This document shows positions 1-9,280 of a stretch of 64,000 nt of DNA, piece after piece (position 1 is the first letter of the stretch; each line of letters starts with the position of its first letter). Under the pieces are notes generated by a model. That model was given only the letters and a program-made list of their open reading frames with translations. It was not told where the DNA came from and searched no databases. The translations under genes and the position numbers were made by a program. Location: assembly GCF_004320525.1 (NCBI RefSeq), contig NZ_SIHX01000001.1, positions 310,001-374,000 on the forward strand, given 5' to 3'. The DNA is from Arthrobacter sp. S39. Lineage in GTDB: Bacteria > Actinomycetota > Actinomycetes > Actinomycetales > Micrococcaceae.

Positions 1-426
1 GAGGTTCACCGTGGCGCAGGCGGCGGTGGTCTCGTCCATTTCCACGGCCGTGACGGTGATGTCCATCGAGGCGAGGGCCAACGAGTCGGCGGCCAGCCCG
101 CAGCCGAGGTCGGCGACGTGGCCGATCCCGGCCTGCACGAACCGTTCGGCGTGCCGGGCGGCCACCTGCAGCCGGGTGGCCTGTTCCAGCCCGGCCTGGG
201 TGAAGAGCATGCTGCGGGCGAATTCACCGAACTTCAGTTCGGCCTTGGTGCGGAGCCTGGACTGGGTGAGGACCGCGGACACCAGTGCGGGGGAGTGGCC
301 GGCCTTGCGAAGCGAGGAATTCAGCTCGAACGAGGTGTCCTCGCGGTACGGGCCAAGGGACGCGAGCAGGTCCCATCCTTCGCTCGTGAGCAGTGGTGCG
401 ATCTGGTCCTGCGGTGCTTGAGCCAT
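1..426 (-). CDS. Class I SAM-dependent methyltransferase, N-terminal part (cut by window start)
   Basis: Reading down from the ATG at 426 gives 142 residues open to the window edge, starting MAQAPQDQIAPLL. Residues about 103-115 (VADLGCGLAADSL) match the glycine-rich SAM-binding motif I, and VTAVEMDE at about 125-131 supplies the acidic residue expected to bind the SAM ribose. The sequence is most like the actinobacterial class I methyltransferases annotated with a THUMP-like domain; the substrate cannot be told from this part. It lies 10 bases after the stop of the araC-type gene on the same strand but has its own -10 box (TAGGCT) seven bases upstream, so it may be transcribed separately as a leaderless mRNA. 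The family is recognised with fair confidence; the C-terminal domain is outside the window. Confidence 0.8.
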   Translation of the reverse strand, partial: MAQAPQDQIAPLLTSEGWDLLASLGPYREDTSFELNSSLRKAGHSPALVSAVLTQSRLRTKAELKFGEFARSMLFTQAGLEQATRLQVAARHAERFVQAGIGHVADLGCGLAADSLALASMDITVTAVEMDETTAACATVNL

Positions 427-433
427 GGGTTCC

Positions 434-439
434 AGCCTA
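434..439 (-). promoter_or_regulatory. -10 box of the methyltransferase gene (leaderless)
   Basis: TAGGCT on the minus strand, seven bases before the ATG at 426. It overlaps the stop codon of the upstream araC-type gene, so the promoter lies inside that coding region. Confidence 0.5.
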
Positions 440-1282
440 GTTGAAATACTGCAGCGGTTCAGGGTGGCCGTTTCCCGACGATGCGACCGGTCCGGGGATT
501 CCGGCGAGGCGGAAGGCGGAGGGGGAGAGCCCGGACCATGACTTGAACCGGCGGGAAAAGTAGAGCGGGTCCGCGTAACCTACGGCCGCCGCTACGTCCG
601 CTACGGCCATGGATGTCAGAGCCAGAAGGTCCGCAGCGGTGGAGTGCCTGATCCGGGCCACGTAGGCCTGCGGGCTCAGCCCCACTGCGGCGATGAAGTG
701 CCGGTGAAGCTGGGCCGGCGAGTAGGTGGCCTGGCTGCACAATTCGTGGAGCGGGAGGGGCCGGTGGAGGTTCTCCGCGATCCAGGCGAACAGCGCTTCC
801 AGCTTGGGCTCCCCGGCGGAGGGTTGTCCCTGCGCCGCGCACCGGTCCAGGATGGTGCCCAGGAGACCCAGCAGTTCCCCACTGAGGGCCCGGGACTCCC
901 GGGGTGCGGGGCTCTGCTGTGCATGGGTGAGGACTCCCATGAATCTTCGGTACATGGCCTGGTCATCGCGCACGGTCAGCCGCTGGCCCGCTGCCATGAA
1001 TTCCGCGTGGACCGCCGCGGCTGCGGAGCCGTCAAAATGCACCCACAGCCAATGCCAGTCACCGGTGGCGGGGGCTGCGTACGAGTGCGGGACCGACGGC
1101 GGGAACATCAGGACCCTGCCCCTGCCTGCCGTAAGGCGTTCACCGGCAAGGTCGCCGTGGATTGCCCCGTCGATGACCCAGACCAGGAGATAGTCCCCGG
1201 GGTTGTCCCGGTGGACCGGCGGCATCGGTATGTTGCGGAACGAACCGGAGGCGCGCCAGTGCAGCAAATCAGTGAAGGCCAT
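437..1282 (-). CDS. AraC-family transcriptional regulator
   Basis: 281 residues. The first 150 or so form a cupin-like AraC ligand-binding half (GDYLLVWVIDG, then FPPSVPHSY, typical of the N-terminal beta barrel). Residues about 180-265 form the double helix-turn-helix, ending VAAAVGYADPLYFSRRFKS and GLSPSAFR, the family's second HTH signature. The ATG at 1282 has TATCCT six bases upstream and no Shine-Dalgarno sequence. The gene is divergent from the PhyH-type dioxygenase gene, so it probably controls that gene in response to a small ligand; this is inferred from position only. Confidence 0.93.
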   Translation of the reverse strand: MAFTDLLHWRASGSFRNIPMPPVHRDNPGDYLLVWVIDGAIHGDLAGERLTAGRGRVLMFPPSVPHSYAAPATGDWHWLWVHFDGSAAAAVHAEFMAAGQRLTVRDDQAMYRRFMGVLTHAQQSPAPRESRALSGELLGLLGTILDRCAAQGQPSAGEPKLEALFAWIAENLHRPLPLHELCSQATYSPAQLHRHFIAAVGLSPQAYVARIRHSTAADLLALTSMAVADVAAAVGYADPLYFSRRFKSWSGLSPSAFRLAGIPGPVASSGNGHPEPLQYFN

Positions 1283-1288
1283 GGATCA

Positions 1289-1294
1289 AGGATA
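1289..1294 (-). promoter_or_regulatory. -10 box of the araC-type gene (leaderless)
   Basis: TATCCT on the minus strand followed by exactly six bases and the ATG at 1282. It lies in the short divergent intergenic region shared with the dioxygenase gene. Confidence 0.5.
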
Positions 1295-1386
1295 AGAAAA
1301 TCCATGAGATTGAGAAGCGGTGCCATGCCGCCGGGCAACGGTAAATCGGATGATTGAAGCCCGCCGGATAAAAGAGGATGAGAAGA

Positions 1387-2208
1387 ATGCACGCAGAACC
1401 AGCCGCCTACCAGCTCTCGCAGGACCAGGTCATGGCCTACCACCACACCGGATTCACGGTAGCCAAAGCGCTCTTCAGCGCCGCAGAAGTAGCCGAATGC
1501 AAAAACCACTTCGACGCGCTCGCCGACGCCGGGGTTCCCATCGAGGGGCACTGGTCCCCGCAGGCCGGCGAGGATCCGCTGGCCCGCTACCCGCGGATGT
1601 TCCATCCACACCTGTTTGATGAGGGCAGCAAAAAACGGCTGCTGGATCCGCGCGTGAAGTCGGTGCTGACCCAACTTATGGATGACGAGCCGATCGCCGT
1701 CCAGTCCATGTACTACTTCAAGCCGCCAGGAGCCCGCGGGCAGGCCTTCCACCAGGATAACTATTTCCTGAAAATCAAGCCCCAGTCATGCCTGGCGGCA
1801 TGGCTGGCCATCGACCACTCCACCCCGGAAAACGGTGGCCTGCAGCTCTGTCCAGGAACGCAGGACATGGAGGTGCTGTGCCCGGAACCTGCAGACCTCA
1901 CCGAGAGCTTCACCAAGGAACATGTGAAGCCACCGGAGGGCCACGAGCCGGTCAAGCTCTCCCTGGAGCCCGGCGACGTTCTGCTGTTCAACGGCAGCGT
2001 GGTCCACGGCTCGGATGCCAACCGGACCACCGATCAGTGGCGCCGGTCCTTCATTTCCCACTACATGCCGGCATCGGCCTCCCACGTAGGGCGATGGTAT
2101 GCCCCGGCCATGATGGATTTCGACGGAAACCCCACAGCCCGGGCCAGCAACGAAGACGGCGGGCCCTGCGGATCCCAGGGTGAGGACCAGGAATCCGCGA
2201 TCCACTGA
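1387..2208 (+). CDS. Phytanoyl-CoA dioxygenase (PhyH) family protein
   Basis: 273 residues from the ATG at 1387, chosen because the purine-rich AAAGAGG at 1371-1377 is then about ten bases upstream; an in-frame ATG at 1378 abuts that sequence. Fe(II)/2-oxoglutarate oxygenase fold: the iron triad is visible as H122 and D124 (in AFHQDNYF) and H207 (GSVVHGSD), with a downstream arginine (about R213 or R219) for 2-oxoglutarate. PhyH-family enzymes hydroxylate varied substrates, so the substrate here is open. The neighbouring divergent AraC regulator suggests an inducible catabolic step. Confidence 0.9.
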   Translation: MHAEPAAYQLSQDQVMAYHHTGFTVAKALFSAAEVAECKNHFDALADAGVPIEGHWSPQAGEDPLARYPRMFHPHLFDEGSKKRLLDPRVKSVLTQLMDDEPIAVQSMYYFKPPGARGQAFHQDNYFLKIKPQSCLAAWLAIDHSTPENGGLQLCPGTQDMEVLCPEPADLTESFTKEHVKPPEGHEPVKLSLEPGDVLLFNGSVVHGSDANRTTDQWRRSFISHYMPASASHVGRWYAPAMMDFDGNPTARASNEDGGPCGSQGEDQESAIH

Positions 2209-2224
2209 AGTTATCTGATGCCGA

Positions 2225-2230
2225 TAGGGT
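2225..2230 (+). promoter_or_regulatory. -10 box of the small membrane protein gene (leaderless)
   Basis: TAGGGT seven bases before the ATG at 2238, within 30 bases after the dioxygenase stop codon. Confidence 0.4.
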
Positions 2231-2237
2231 TGAAGGC

Positions 2238-2624
2238 ATGGAAGAGCGCGCAGGCCTACAGCCGTCCGAACAGCCACATCCGAACCACCCAGGCCTGGTG
2301 AAGTTCGCCCGTCCCGCACTGATCGCGGGCGCTGCCGTGGCGGTGGTCTGCACGGCGCTGCTGGTGATCATCTTCTTCCTGGACACCTTCAACGCCACGG
2401 TCTACTCCGTGGGCGGCAAAAACATTCAGGACGCCACCGACGAGGCGCGCGAGATCAGGGACCTCTACGCAGGGGCCCAGCTAGGCGGCATTATCCTGCT
2501 GGTGGTTTCCCTGCTGGCCGCTGTAGCCGGCGCCGTTGTCCTCTATCTCCAGCGGGGCAACGGCGAAGACGAGGGCAACGAAGGTGACGAGGACGTCGAT
2601 TTCGATGACCTCGCCGGGCGCTGA
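2238..2624 (+). CDS. Small membrane protein of unknown function
   Basis: 128 residues. Two hydrophobic segments at about 26-48 (LIAGAAVAVVCTALLVIIFF) and 82-104 are joined by a roughly 33-residue acidic loop, and the tail is very acidic (about 15 Asp/Glu in the last 25 residues). I do not recognise the family. The topology suggests a bitopic hairpin with both ends in the cytoplasm. It sits alone between the PhyH gene and the groESL operon; the -10 box upstream suggests its own promoter. Confidence 0.75.
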   Translation: MEERAGLQPSEQPHPNHPGLVKFARPALIAGAAVAVVCTALLVIIFFLDTFNATVYSVGGKNIQDATDEAREIRDLYAGAQLGGIILLVVSLLAAVAGAVVLYLQRGNGEDEGNEGDEDVDFDDLAGR

Positions 2625-2658
2625 GGCTGGCCGGGGACTGTTCACTGGGGGCAAAATT

Positions 2659-2685
2659 CTGGCACTCGCCTTGACCGAGTGCTAA
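2659..2685 (+). promoter_or_regulatory. CIRCE operator 1 (HrcA binding site) upstream of groES
   Basis: CTGGCACTC, nine bases, GAGTGCTAA. This is the CIRCE inverted repeat with the canonical 9-base spacer, two mismatches in the left arm and a perfect right arm. The -35 hexamer TTGACC lies in its spacer. Confidence 0.75.
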
Positions 2686-2699
2686 CCAAAACATAGAGT
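2671..2699 (+). promoter_or_regulatory. groESL promoter
   Basis: -35 TTGACC at 2671-2676 and -10 TAGAGT at 2694-2699, separated by exactly 17 bases. The predicted start of transcription (about 2706) falls in CIRCE operator 2, so HrcA bound to either operator would block RNA polymerase. Confidence 0.7.
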
Positions 2700-2704
2700 C
2701 ATCA

Positions 2705-2731
2705 TTAGCACTCTCCCTAGGAGGGTGCTAA
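2705..2731 (+). promoter_or_regulatory. CIRCE operator 2 (HrcA binding site)
   Basis: TTAGCACTC, nine bases, GGGTGCTAA. The left arm is perfect and the right arm has one mismatch. It overlaps the predicted transcription start and would also be in the 5' end of the mRNA. Confidence 0.9.
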
Positions 2732-2844
2732 CACATGACGAGCTGCCAGCCAGGCTGCTGCCGGCACCGCGACGACGGTTTGCCAGCCATGGCGAAACAG
2801 CTCAACTGTCCACAAATTTCGCTGACGTAGAAGGAGAGGTCCGA

Positions 2845-3138
2845 GTGTCGGTCTCTATTAAGCCTCTTGAGGATCGTATTGTTGTCCGCCCGCTCGAAGC
2901 CGAGCAGACCACGGCTTCCGGCCTGGTTATCCCGGACTCCGCACAGGAGAAGCCGCAGGAGGGTGAAGTTGTTGCAGTAGGCCCCGGCCGCTTCGAAGAC
3001 GGCAACCGCGTTCCTGTCGACGTAGCCGTTGGCGACGTTGTTATCTACTCCAAGTACGGCGGAACCGAAGTCAAGACCGGTGGCAACGAATACCTCGTGC
3101 TGTCCGCCCGCGACGTTCTGGCGATCGTCGTAAAGTAA
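2845..3138 (+). CDS. groES: Co-chaperonin GroES
   Basis: 97 residues, the usual GroES length. The GTG at 2845 is chosen because AAGGAGAGG (2831-2839) precedes it at the right distance; the frame is open further upstream but that part is the leader. The sequence begins [16 protein letters not shown] and has the mobile-loop region (about residues 17-34) and the end [13 protein letters not shown] typical of the family. GroES caps the GroEL barrel in the cytoplasm. It is first in a heat-shock operon with groEL 77 bases downstream and is controlled by two CIRCE operators. Confidence 0.97.
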   Translation: MSVSIKPLEDRIVVRPLEAEQTTASGLVIPDSAQEKPQEGEVVAVGPGRFEDGNRVPVDVAVGDVVIYSKYGGTEVKTGGNEYLVLSARDVLAIVVK

Positions 3139-3148
3139 CTCTTTGGAT

Positions 3149-3191
3149 CCCCGTGCCGCTGCTCCGTCCCTGACTGAACAGCAGCACGGGG
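3149..3191 (+). promoter_or_regulatory. Hairpin between groES and groEL
   Basis: CCCCGTGC (3149-3156) pairs with GCACGGGG (3184-3191), and inner bases TGCT/AGCA can extend the stem past a three-base bulge. It is followed by GTTTCTGTCTT, a weak T-rich run. It may act as a partial terminator or mRNA processing and stability element setting the groES to groEL ratio. Confidence 0.5.
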
Positions 3192-3203
3192 TTTCTGTCT
3201 TGA

Positions 3204-4826
<1,623 letters not shown>

Positions 4827-4846
4827 GCTGAAACTGCCACATAAAG

Positions 4847-4878
4847 AACCGGTCCAGCTTCGGCTGGGCCGGTTTTTT
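4847..4878 (+). terminator. Rho-independent terminator of groESL
   Basis: AACCGGTCCAGC, TTCG loop, GCTGGGCCGGTT: a 12-base stem with one G-T pair, running into six T residues. It could also serve the convergent gene that ends at 4886, because the A-rich left flank gives a T run on the other strand. Confidence 0.92.
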
Positions 4879-4885
4879 GTCGTCC

Positions 4886-5485
4886 TTAGACCGCCATCTC
4901 CTGGGTCTCAACCTCGCCTGCGCGCTCGTAGACCAGCGACACCGCCCCCTTCGGGAAGCTGCGCGCCGGCTCGGCGAGGCGGAAGGAAGCTGGGACAGTC
5001 CCGGCGTCGAAGAGGCGCTTGCCCTGCCCAAGGGTGATCGGATAAAGCCAGAAATGAAGGCGGTCGATCACGTTTGCCGCCAGCAGCGAACGGATGAGGA
5101 CGCCGCTGCCGAACATGTGCACCTGGCCGTACTCCTCGCGAAGCCGGCCTGCGGCCGCGGCATCCGGCAGCACTGTGGTTCCGGCCCAGCCCGGGGCGGT
5201 CAGGGTCTTGGAGACAACGAACTTGGGCACCCGGTTGAGCGTGCCGCCGATGTCGTCTGACTGGTGCGGCCAGTACGCGGCGAAGATGTCGTAGGTCTTC
5301 CGGCCGAGAAGCAGGGCATCGATGCGTTCGATCTCGGCGCCGATGGCCGCGCCGGCTTCGTCATCGGACACGGGCGCCTGCCAGCCACCGAGGGCGAAGC
5401 CGCCGTCAGTGTCTTCTTCGCGGCCGCCGGGCGCCTGGTAGACGCCGTCGAGGGTGATGAACATGTTCGCGACGATGATTCCCAT
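4886..5485 (-). CDS. Dihydrofolate reductase family protein (RibD C-terminal-like)
   Basis: 199 residues from the ATG at 5485; the frame is open far upstream but only this start fits the RibD_C pattern MGIIVANMFITLDGVYQAPGG. Other family marks are ALLLGRKTYDIFAAYW (about 56-71) and VHMFGSGVLIRSLL, the NADPH-binding region. Such proteins are NAD(P)H-dependent reductases of unknown substrate, distinct from FolA. The gene is divergent from ligB, and each gene carries a CAGACT box six bases before its ATG. Confidence 0.88.
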   Translation of the reverse strand: MGIIVANMFITLDGVYQAPGGREEDTDGGFALGGWQAPVSDDEAGAAIGAEIERIDALLLGRKTYDIFAAYWPHQSDDIGGTLNRVPKFVVSKTLTAPGWAGTTVLPDAAAAGRLREEYGQVHMFGSGVLIRSLLAANVIDRLHFWLYPITLGQGKRLFDAGTVPASFRLAEPARSFPKGAVSLVYERAGEVETQEMAV

Positions 5486-5491
5486 GCGTCC

Positions 5492-5497
5492 AGTCTG
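5492..5497 (-). promoter_or_regulatory. -10 box of the DHFR-family gene (leaderless)
   Basis: CAGACT on the minus strand, then six bases, then the ATG at 5485. The divergent ligB gene has the same hexamer at the same distance. Confidence 0.4.
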
Positions 5498-5549
5498 GAA
5501 CTGCGTTCCGGCACTGTCCAGAGCCGGCGGCCGGCATCGGCCGGCGTGG

Positions 5550-5555
5550 CAGACT
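5550..5555 (+). promoter_or_regulatory. -10 box of ligB (leaderless)
   Basis: CAGACT followed by six bases and the ATG at 5562; it mirrors the box of the divergent gene. Confidence 0.4.
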
Positions 5556-5561
5556 GTTGCC

Positions 5562-7085
5562 ATGCTGCTCGACGAGCTCGTACGAACCACGGATGCCGTC
5601 GCGTCCACCCGCTCCCGGCTCGCGAAGGTTGATGCCCTGGCCGGCCTGCTGCGCCGGCTCGAGCCCGCGGACATCGCGACGGCGGTTGGGCTGCTCATTG
5701 CCCGGCCGCGGCAGGGCCGGGTAGGGGTCGGCTGGCGCGGCATGGGAGCGGCCATGGGGGAGCCGGCCGCCGAACCGAGCCTTACTGTCGCCGACCTCGA
5801 CGCCGCCCTGGACCGGCTGCTCGTCACCGCAGGTGCCGGATCGGCGGCGGAGCGCGCCGCCACCCTCCGGACGCTCACGGCGGCAGCCACCGAACGCGAG
5901 CAGGCATTCATTTCCGGTGTGCTGCTCGGTGAGCTGCGTACCGGTGCGCTGGAGGGGGTGCTGACGGATGCCGTTGCACGCGCCGCTGACCGGCATGTCG
6001 ACGCGGTGCGCCGCGCTGCGATGCTCTCCGGCGATCTTGGCGGGACCGCCCTGCTGGCGATCACGGGCACGGCCGCCCAGCTGGACGCCGTCGGCCTCGT
6101 CGTCGGCCGTCCCGTGCAGCCCATGCTCGCCGCAACCGCGGCGAACGCCAGCGCGGCGCTGGAGGTCACGGGGGAGGCATCCGTGGAGTACAAGCTCGAC
6201 GGCGCCCGCATCCAGGTGCATCGCATCGGCGACGAGGTGCGCATCTTCACCCGCACCCTGGCCGACGTAACCCACCGGCTGCCCGAGGTGGTGGAGGTGG
6301 TGCGCGGACTGCAGGTCCGCGATGTGATCCTCGATGGCGAGACCCTGGCCCTCGACGAAGACGGCGGACCGCGGCCGTTCCAGGAGACCATGTCGCGGTT
6401 CGGCGCGGATGCGGTGCGCGCCACAGTGCTGCATCCGTGGTTCTTCGACGTGCTGCACCTCGACGGGCGCGACCTTCTTGACGAGCCGCTGTCAACGCGC
6501 ATTGGTGTGCTCGAACGCATCGCCCCGGAACACCGGATCCCGGGGGAGATCACGGCGGATGCGGCTGTTGCTGAGCGGGTGTCGCGCGATGCGCTCGCCG
6601 CGGGCCACGAGGGCGTGGTGGTGAAAGCGGTCGGATCGGCCTACGCGGCCGGCCGGCGTGGTTCCAACTGGATCAAAGTGAAGCCGGTCCTCACTTATGA
6701 CCTGGTAGTGCTGGCCTGCGAGTGGGGCTCAGGACGGCGCACGGGGCTGCTGTCGAACCTGCACCTCGGAGCACTCGACCCGACCGGCGAGTTCGGCGAA
6801 CCCGGCGGTTACGTGATGGTGGGCAAGACATTCAAGGGCCTCACCGACGCGCTGCTGCGCTGGCAGACCGGGAGGTTCCAGGAGCTCGAAACGCGGCGCA
6901 CGGCGGGCACCGTCTGGGTGGAGCCCGTCACCGTGGTCGAGATCGCGATCGACGGGGTACAGAATTCCCCGCGGTACCCGGGCGGAATCGCCCTCCGGTT
7001 CGCACGGGTCAAGCGCTACCGCGACGACAAGACAGCGGCAGAGGCAGACACCATCCAGACGCTGCGCGCGCTGCTGCGTTCGTAG
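5562..7085 (+). CDS. ligB: ATP-dependent DNA ligase, LigB type
   Basis: 507 residues, the same length as mycobacterial LigB as I recall it. The adenylated lysine is K211 in the motif EYKLDGARIQVHR. Other nucleotidyltransferase motifs follow: DVILDGETLAL, FFDVLHLDG, GHEGVVVKA and SNWIKVKP (motif V). An N-terminal helical DNA-binding domain occupies about 1-200 and an OB-fold lies after about residue 400. It seals nicks using ATP, probably in repair, beside the essential NAD-dependent LigA encoded elsewhere. The frame extends upstream, but the -10 box and homology favour the ATG at 5562. Confidence 0.94.
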   Translation: MLLDELVRTTDAVASTRSRLAKVDALAGLLRRLEPADIATAVGLLIARPRQGRVGVGWRGMGAAMGEPAAEPSLTVADLDAALDRLLVTAGAGSAAERAATLRTLTAAATEREQAFISGVLLGELRTGALEGVLTDAVARAADRHVDAVRRAAMLSGDLGGTALLAITGTAAQLDAVGLVVGRPVQPMLAATAANASAALEVTGEASVEYKLDGARIQVHRIGDEVRIFTRTLADVTHRLPEVVEVVRGLQVRDVILDGETLALDEDGGPRPFQETMSRFGADAVRATVLHPWFFDVLHLDGRDLLDEPLSTRIGVLERIAPEHRIPGEITADAAVAERVSRDALAAGHEGVVVKAVGSAYAAGRRGSNWIKVKPVLTYDLVVLACEWGSGRRTGLLSNLHLGALDPTGEFGEPGGYVMVGKTFKGLTDALLRWQTGRFQELETRRTAGTVWVEPVTVVEIAIDGVQNSPRYPGGIALRFARVKRYRDDKTAAEADTIQTLRALLRS

Positions 7086-7191
7086 GTTGTGCGGGTTCTC
7101 CGGCGGGCGTACCGTGGCGCTTAAGTAGCGCCGTGCCCATCGTGCGGCGTGGCCAACCGGCTGGGCGGGCAGGTATCCGAAAGGAGGCCGG

Positions 7192-8829
7192 ATGTCAGCT
7201 GAGACGGGCATCGACCAAGGCAGGGCAGCGTTCCGCGAGAACCGCTGGACCGATGCCTTCGAGAACTTGCGTGACGCCGACCGGCGCGGCGGACTGCCGG
7301 CACCAGACCTTGACAGGCTCGCCATCGCGGAAATCCTGACCGGCAACACGGCTGCCGGCCTGGACACCCTCACCCGGGCGCACGAGGAGTACCTCGTCGT
7401 CGGAGACGTCGTCGGCGCCGCCCGGTGTGCCGGCTGGATGGGGATGCAGCTGATGAACCTGGGGGAGGCAGCGCGGGCCGGAGGTTGGTTTGCCCGTGGC
7501 CAGAGGCTGGTGGATGAACTGGCCGAGCCCGACGCCGTGCAGGGCCTCTTGCTCGTTCCGATGGGCCTGGGCAAGCTCTACGGCGGTGATCCTGTAGGCG
7601 CCCTGCAGGTCTTCACCCAGGTTGCGGACTTCGGCCAACGGTTCCAGGACAAAGACCTGTCCGCGCTGGCCCTCCTCGGGACCGGCCAGGCGACACTGAT
7701 GCTTGGACACCCCGAAGAGGGCCTCCGGATGTTCGACGAGGTCATGGTGGCCGTGACGGCGGGGGAGCTGTCGGCGATCCCGTCAGGAATTATCTACTGC
7801 GCAGTGATTGGCAACTGCCACCTGGCCTTCGACCTGGAGCGGGCATTGCAATGGACGGCCGCCCTGGACCGCTGGTGCAACGCCCGCCCCGACATGGTGG
7901 CGTTCAGCGGCCAGTGCCAGTCACACCGCGCGGAAATCTTCCGGCTGCACGGGGCCTGGGCTGAAGCGATGGAGGCTGCGGCCGCGGCCCAGGGACGCTC
8001 CACCCGGGGTGACCCGCAGGCAATGTACGGGGGCTACTACCAGCAGGGCGAAGTGCAGCGGCTCACCGGCCAACTGGAAGCCGCCGATGCTTCCTACCGT
8101 GAGGCGGCCCGAAGCGGCTATGAGCCCCAGCCTGGCCTTGCGCTCCTCCTGTTGGCGCGGGGGGACGTGCAGCAGGCACAGGTGATGGTCCGCAGGGCAG
8201 CCGGCGTGGCTGACGTCGCCACCCGCCGGAACCTGTTGCCGGCACTGGTGGAGATCGAACTGGCTGCCTCCGACCTTGAGGCGGCACGGCGGGGCGCGGA
8301 CGAGCTGGAGGCCTTTGCCCGCGAATGCCCCATGCCCATGGTCCGGGCGGTTGCCGCGCAGGCCGACGGCGCTGTCCGCCGCGCTGCAGGCGACCCGGCG
8401 GGTGCATCACAAGCCCTGCGGCAGGCCTGGAACCTCTGGCTTGAACTCGGGGTGCCCTACGAGGCGGCCCGCTGCCGGGTATTGATCGGGCGTGCGTGCC
8501 GCGCGCTCGGCGATGAGCCTTCGGCGCTGATGGACTTTGAAGCAGCACATGCCGAGTTCCTGGAGCTGGGCGCAGGGCCGGCCGCCGCCTGGGCCGCGTC
8601 GCTCATGCGGGAACGCACCGACGCCGCTGCCAAGGGCCCGCTGTCCCCAAGGGAAACGGAAGTTCTTCGGCTTGTGGCGTCCGGAGAGGGCAACCGGGCG
8701 ATAGCCGCCGAACTGTATCTGAGCGAAAAGACGGTTGCCCGGCACCTCAGCAACATCTTCCTGAAGCTGGGCGTTTCGTCCCGCACGGCTGCCACGCGGT
8801 ATGCGTTCGAGCACGGGCTGGCGGGATAA
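7192..8829 (+). CDS. LuxR-family transcriptional regulator with TPR-like sensor region
   Basis: 545 residues. A strong Shine-Dalgarno sequence (AAGGAGG) fixes the ATG at 7192. About 470 residues of Ala/Leu-rich helical repeats resemble tetratricopeptide repeats; there is no P-loop, so this is not a full MalT/LAL protein. The last 65 residues form a LuxR HTH: LSPRETEVLRLVASGEGNR, then AAELYLSEKTVARHLSNIF. The next genes on the same strand (SemiSWEET-like and flavin monooxygenase) start 94 bases later and are possible targets, by position only. Confidence 0.9.
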   Translation: MSAETGIDQGRAAFRENRWTDAFENLRDADRRGGLPAPDLDRLAIAEILTGNTAAGLDTLTRAHEEYLVVGDVVGAARCAGWMGMQLMNLGEAARAGGWFARGQRLVDELAEPDAVQGLLLVPMGLGKLYGGDPVGALQVFTQVADFGQRFQDKDLSALALLGTGQATLMLGHPEEGLRMFDEVMVAVTAGELSAIPSGIIYCAVIGNCHLAFDLERALQWTAALDRWCNARPDMVAFSGQCQSHRAEIFRLHGAWAEAMEAAAAAQGRSTRGDPQAMYGGYYQQGEVQRLTGQLEAADASYREAARSGYEPQPGLALLLLARGDVQQAQVMVRRAAGVADVATRRNLLPALVEIELAASDLEAARRGADELEAFARECPMPMVRAVAAQADGAVRRAAGDPAGASQALRQAWNLWLELGVPYEAARCRVLIGRACRALGDEPSALMDFEAAHAEFLELGAGPAAAWAASLMRERTDAAAKGPLSPRETEVLRLVASGEGNRAIAAELYLSEKTVARHLSNIFLKLGVSSRTAATRYAFEHGLAG

Positions 8830-8911
8830 GGGCGGGCTGCACAAAAATACCCATACAGCCCCCGTGCAGAGTTACATGTTTTGTCCGACGCGGTCGGGCT
8901 GGCCCCGATCG

Positions 8912-8917
8912 TAGCCT
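8912..8917 (+). promoter_or_regulatory. -10 box of the SemiSWEET-like gene (leaderless)
   Basis: TAGCCT followed by six bases and the ATG at 8924. Confidence 0.5.
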
Positions 8918-8923
8918 CAAAGC

Positions 8924-9280
8924 ATGAACCTTCCAGTCCTTGCCGGCACCCTTTCGACGGTGCTGTTTGCCTTGGGAATGCTGCCGATGCTGGTGAAAGC
9001 GGCCCGCACCCGGGACCTCGCCTCGTACAGCCTGGGGAACCTGGTCCTGAGCAATGTGGCCAATGCCGTTCACTCCATCTACGTCTTCAACCTGCCCGCC
9101 GGCCCCATCTGGGCCCTCCACCTGGCCTACGTCCTGGCATCCGCCCTGATGCTGGCCTGGTGGTGGCGCTACAGGGAGACGGGACGCGAAGCCGACGGCG
9201 GCACAACGGCCGGACGGACGGCAGTCCGCACGGAGGGTTCAGCCCTAGGAATCAACCTCAGCGAAAAAGGAGCGCAGTGA
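8924..9280 (+). CDS. SemiSWEET / PQ-loop-like small membrane protein
   Basis: 118 residues with three hydrophobic segments at about 4-22, 38-56 and 63-82, the three-helix bundle of a SemiSWEET. The segment LPMLVKAARTRDLASYSL has the family's pattern of a proline near the end of helix 1 followed by a basic loop, although the usual PQ is PM here. A hydrophilic tail of about 35 residues is longer than normal. SemiSWEETs dimerise to form a sugar uniporter; sugar transport here is inference. Its stop codon overlaps the start of the monooxygenase gene (TGATG), so the two are translationally coupled. Confidence 0.7.
   Translation: MNLPVLAGTLSTVLFALGMLPMLVKAARTRDLASYSLGNLVLSNVANAVHSIYVFNLPAGPIWALHLAYVLASALMLAWWWRYRETGREADGGTTAGRTAVRTEGSALGINLSEKGAQ

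Noticed and set aside
5486..6553. Upstream extension of the DHFR-family gene across ligB
   Set aside because: It is antisense to the conserved ligase; the family begins at 5485.
8881..9279. N-terminal extension of the flavin monooxygenase frame
   Set aside because: It runs over the SemiSWEET-like gene in another frame; the FAD motif begins right after the ATG at 9280, which has a Shine-Dalgarno sequence.
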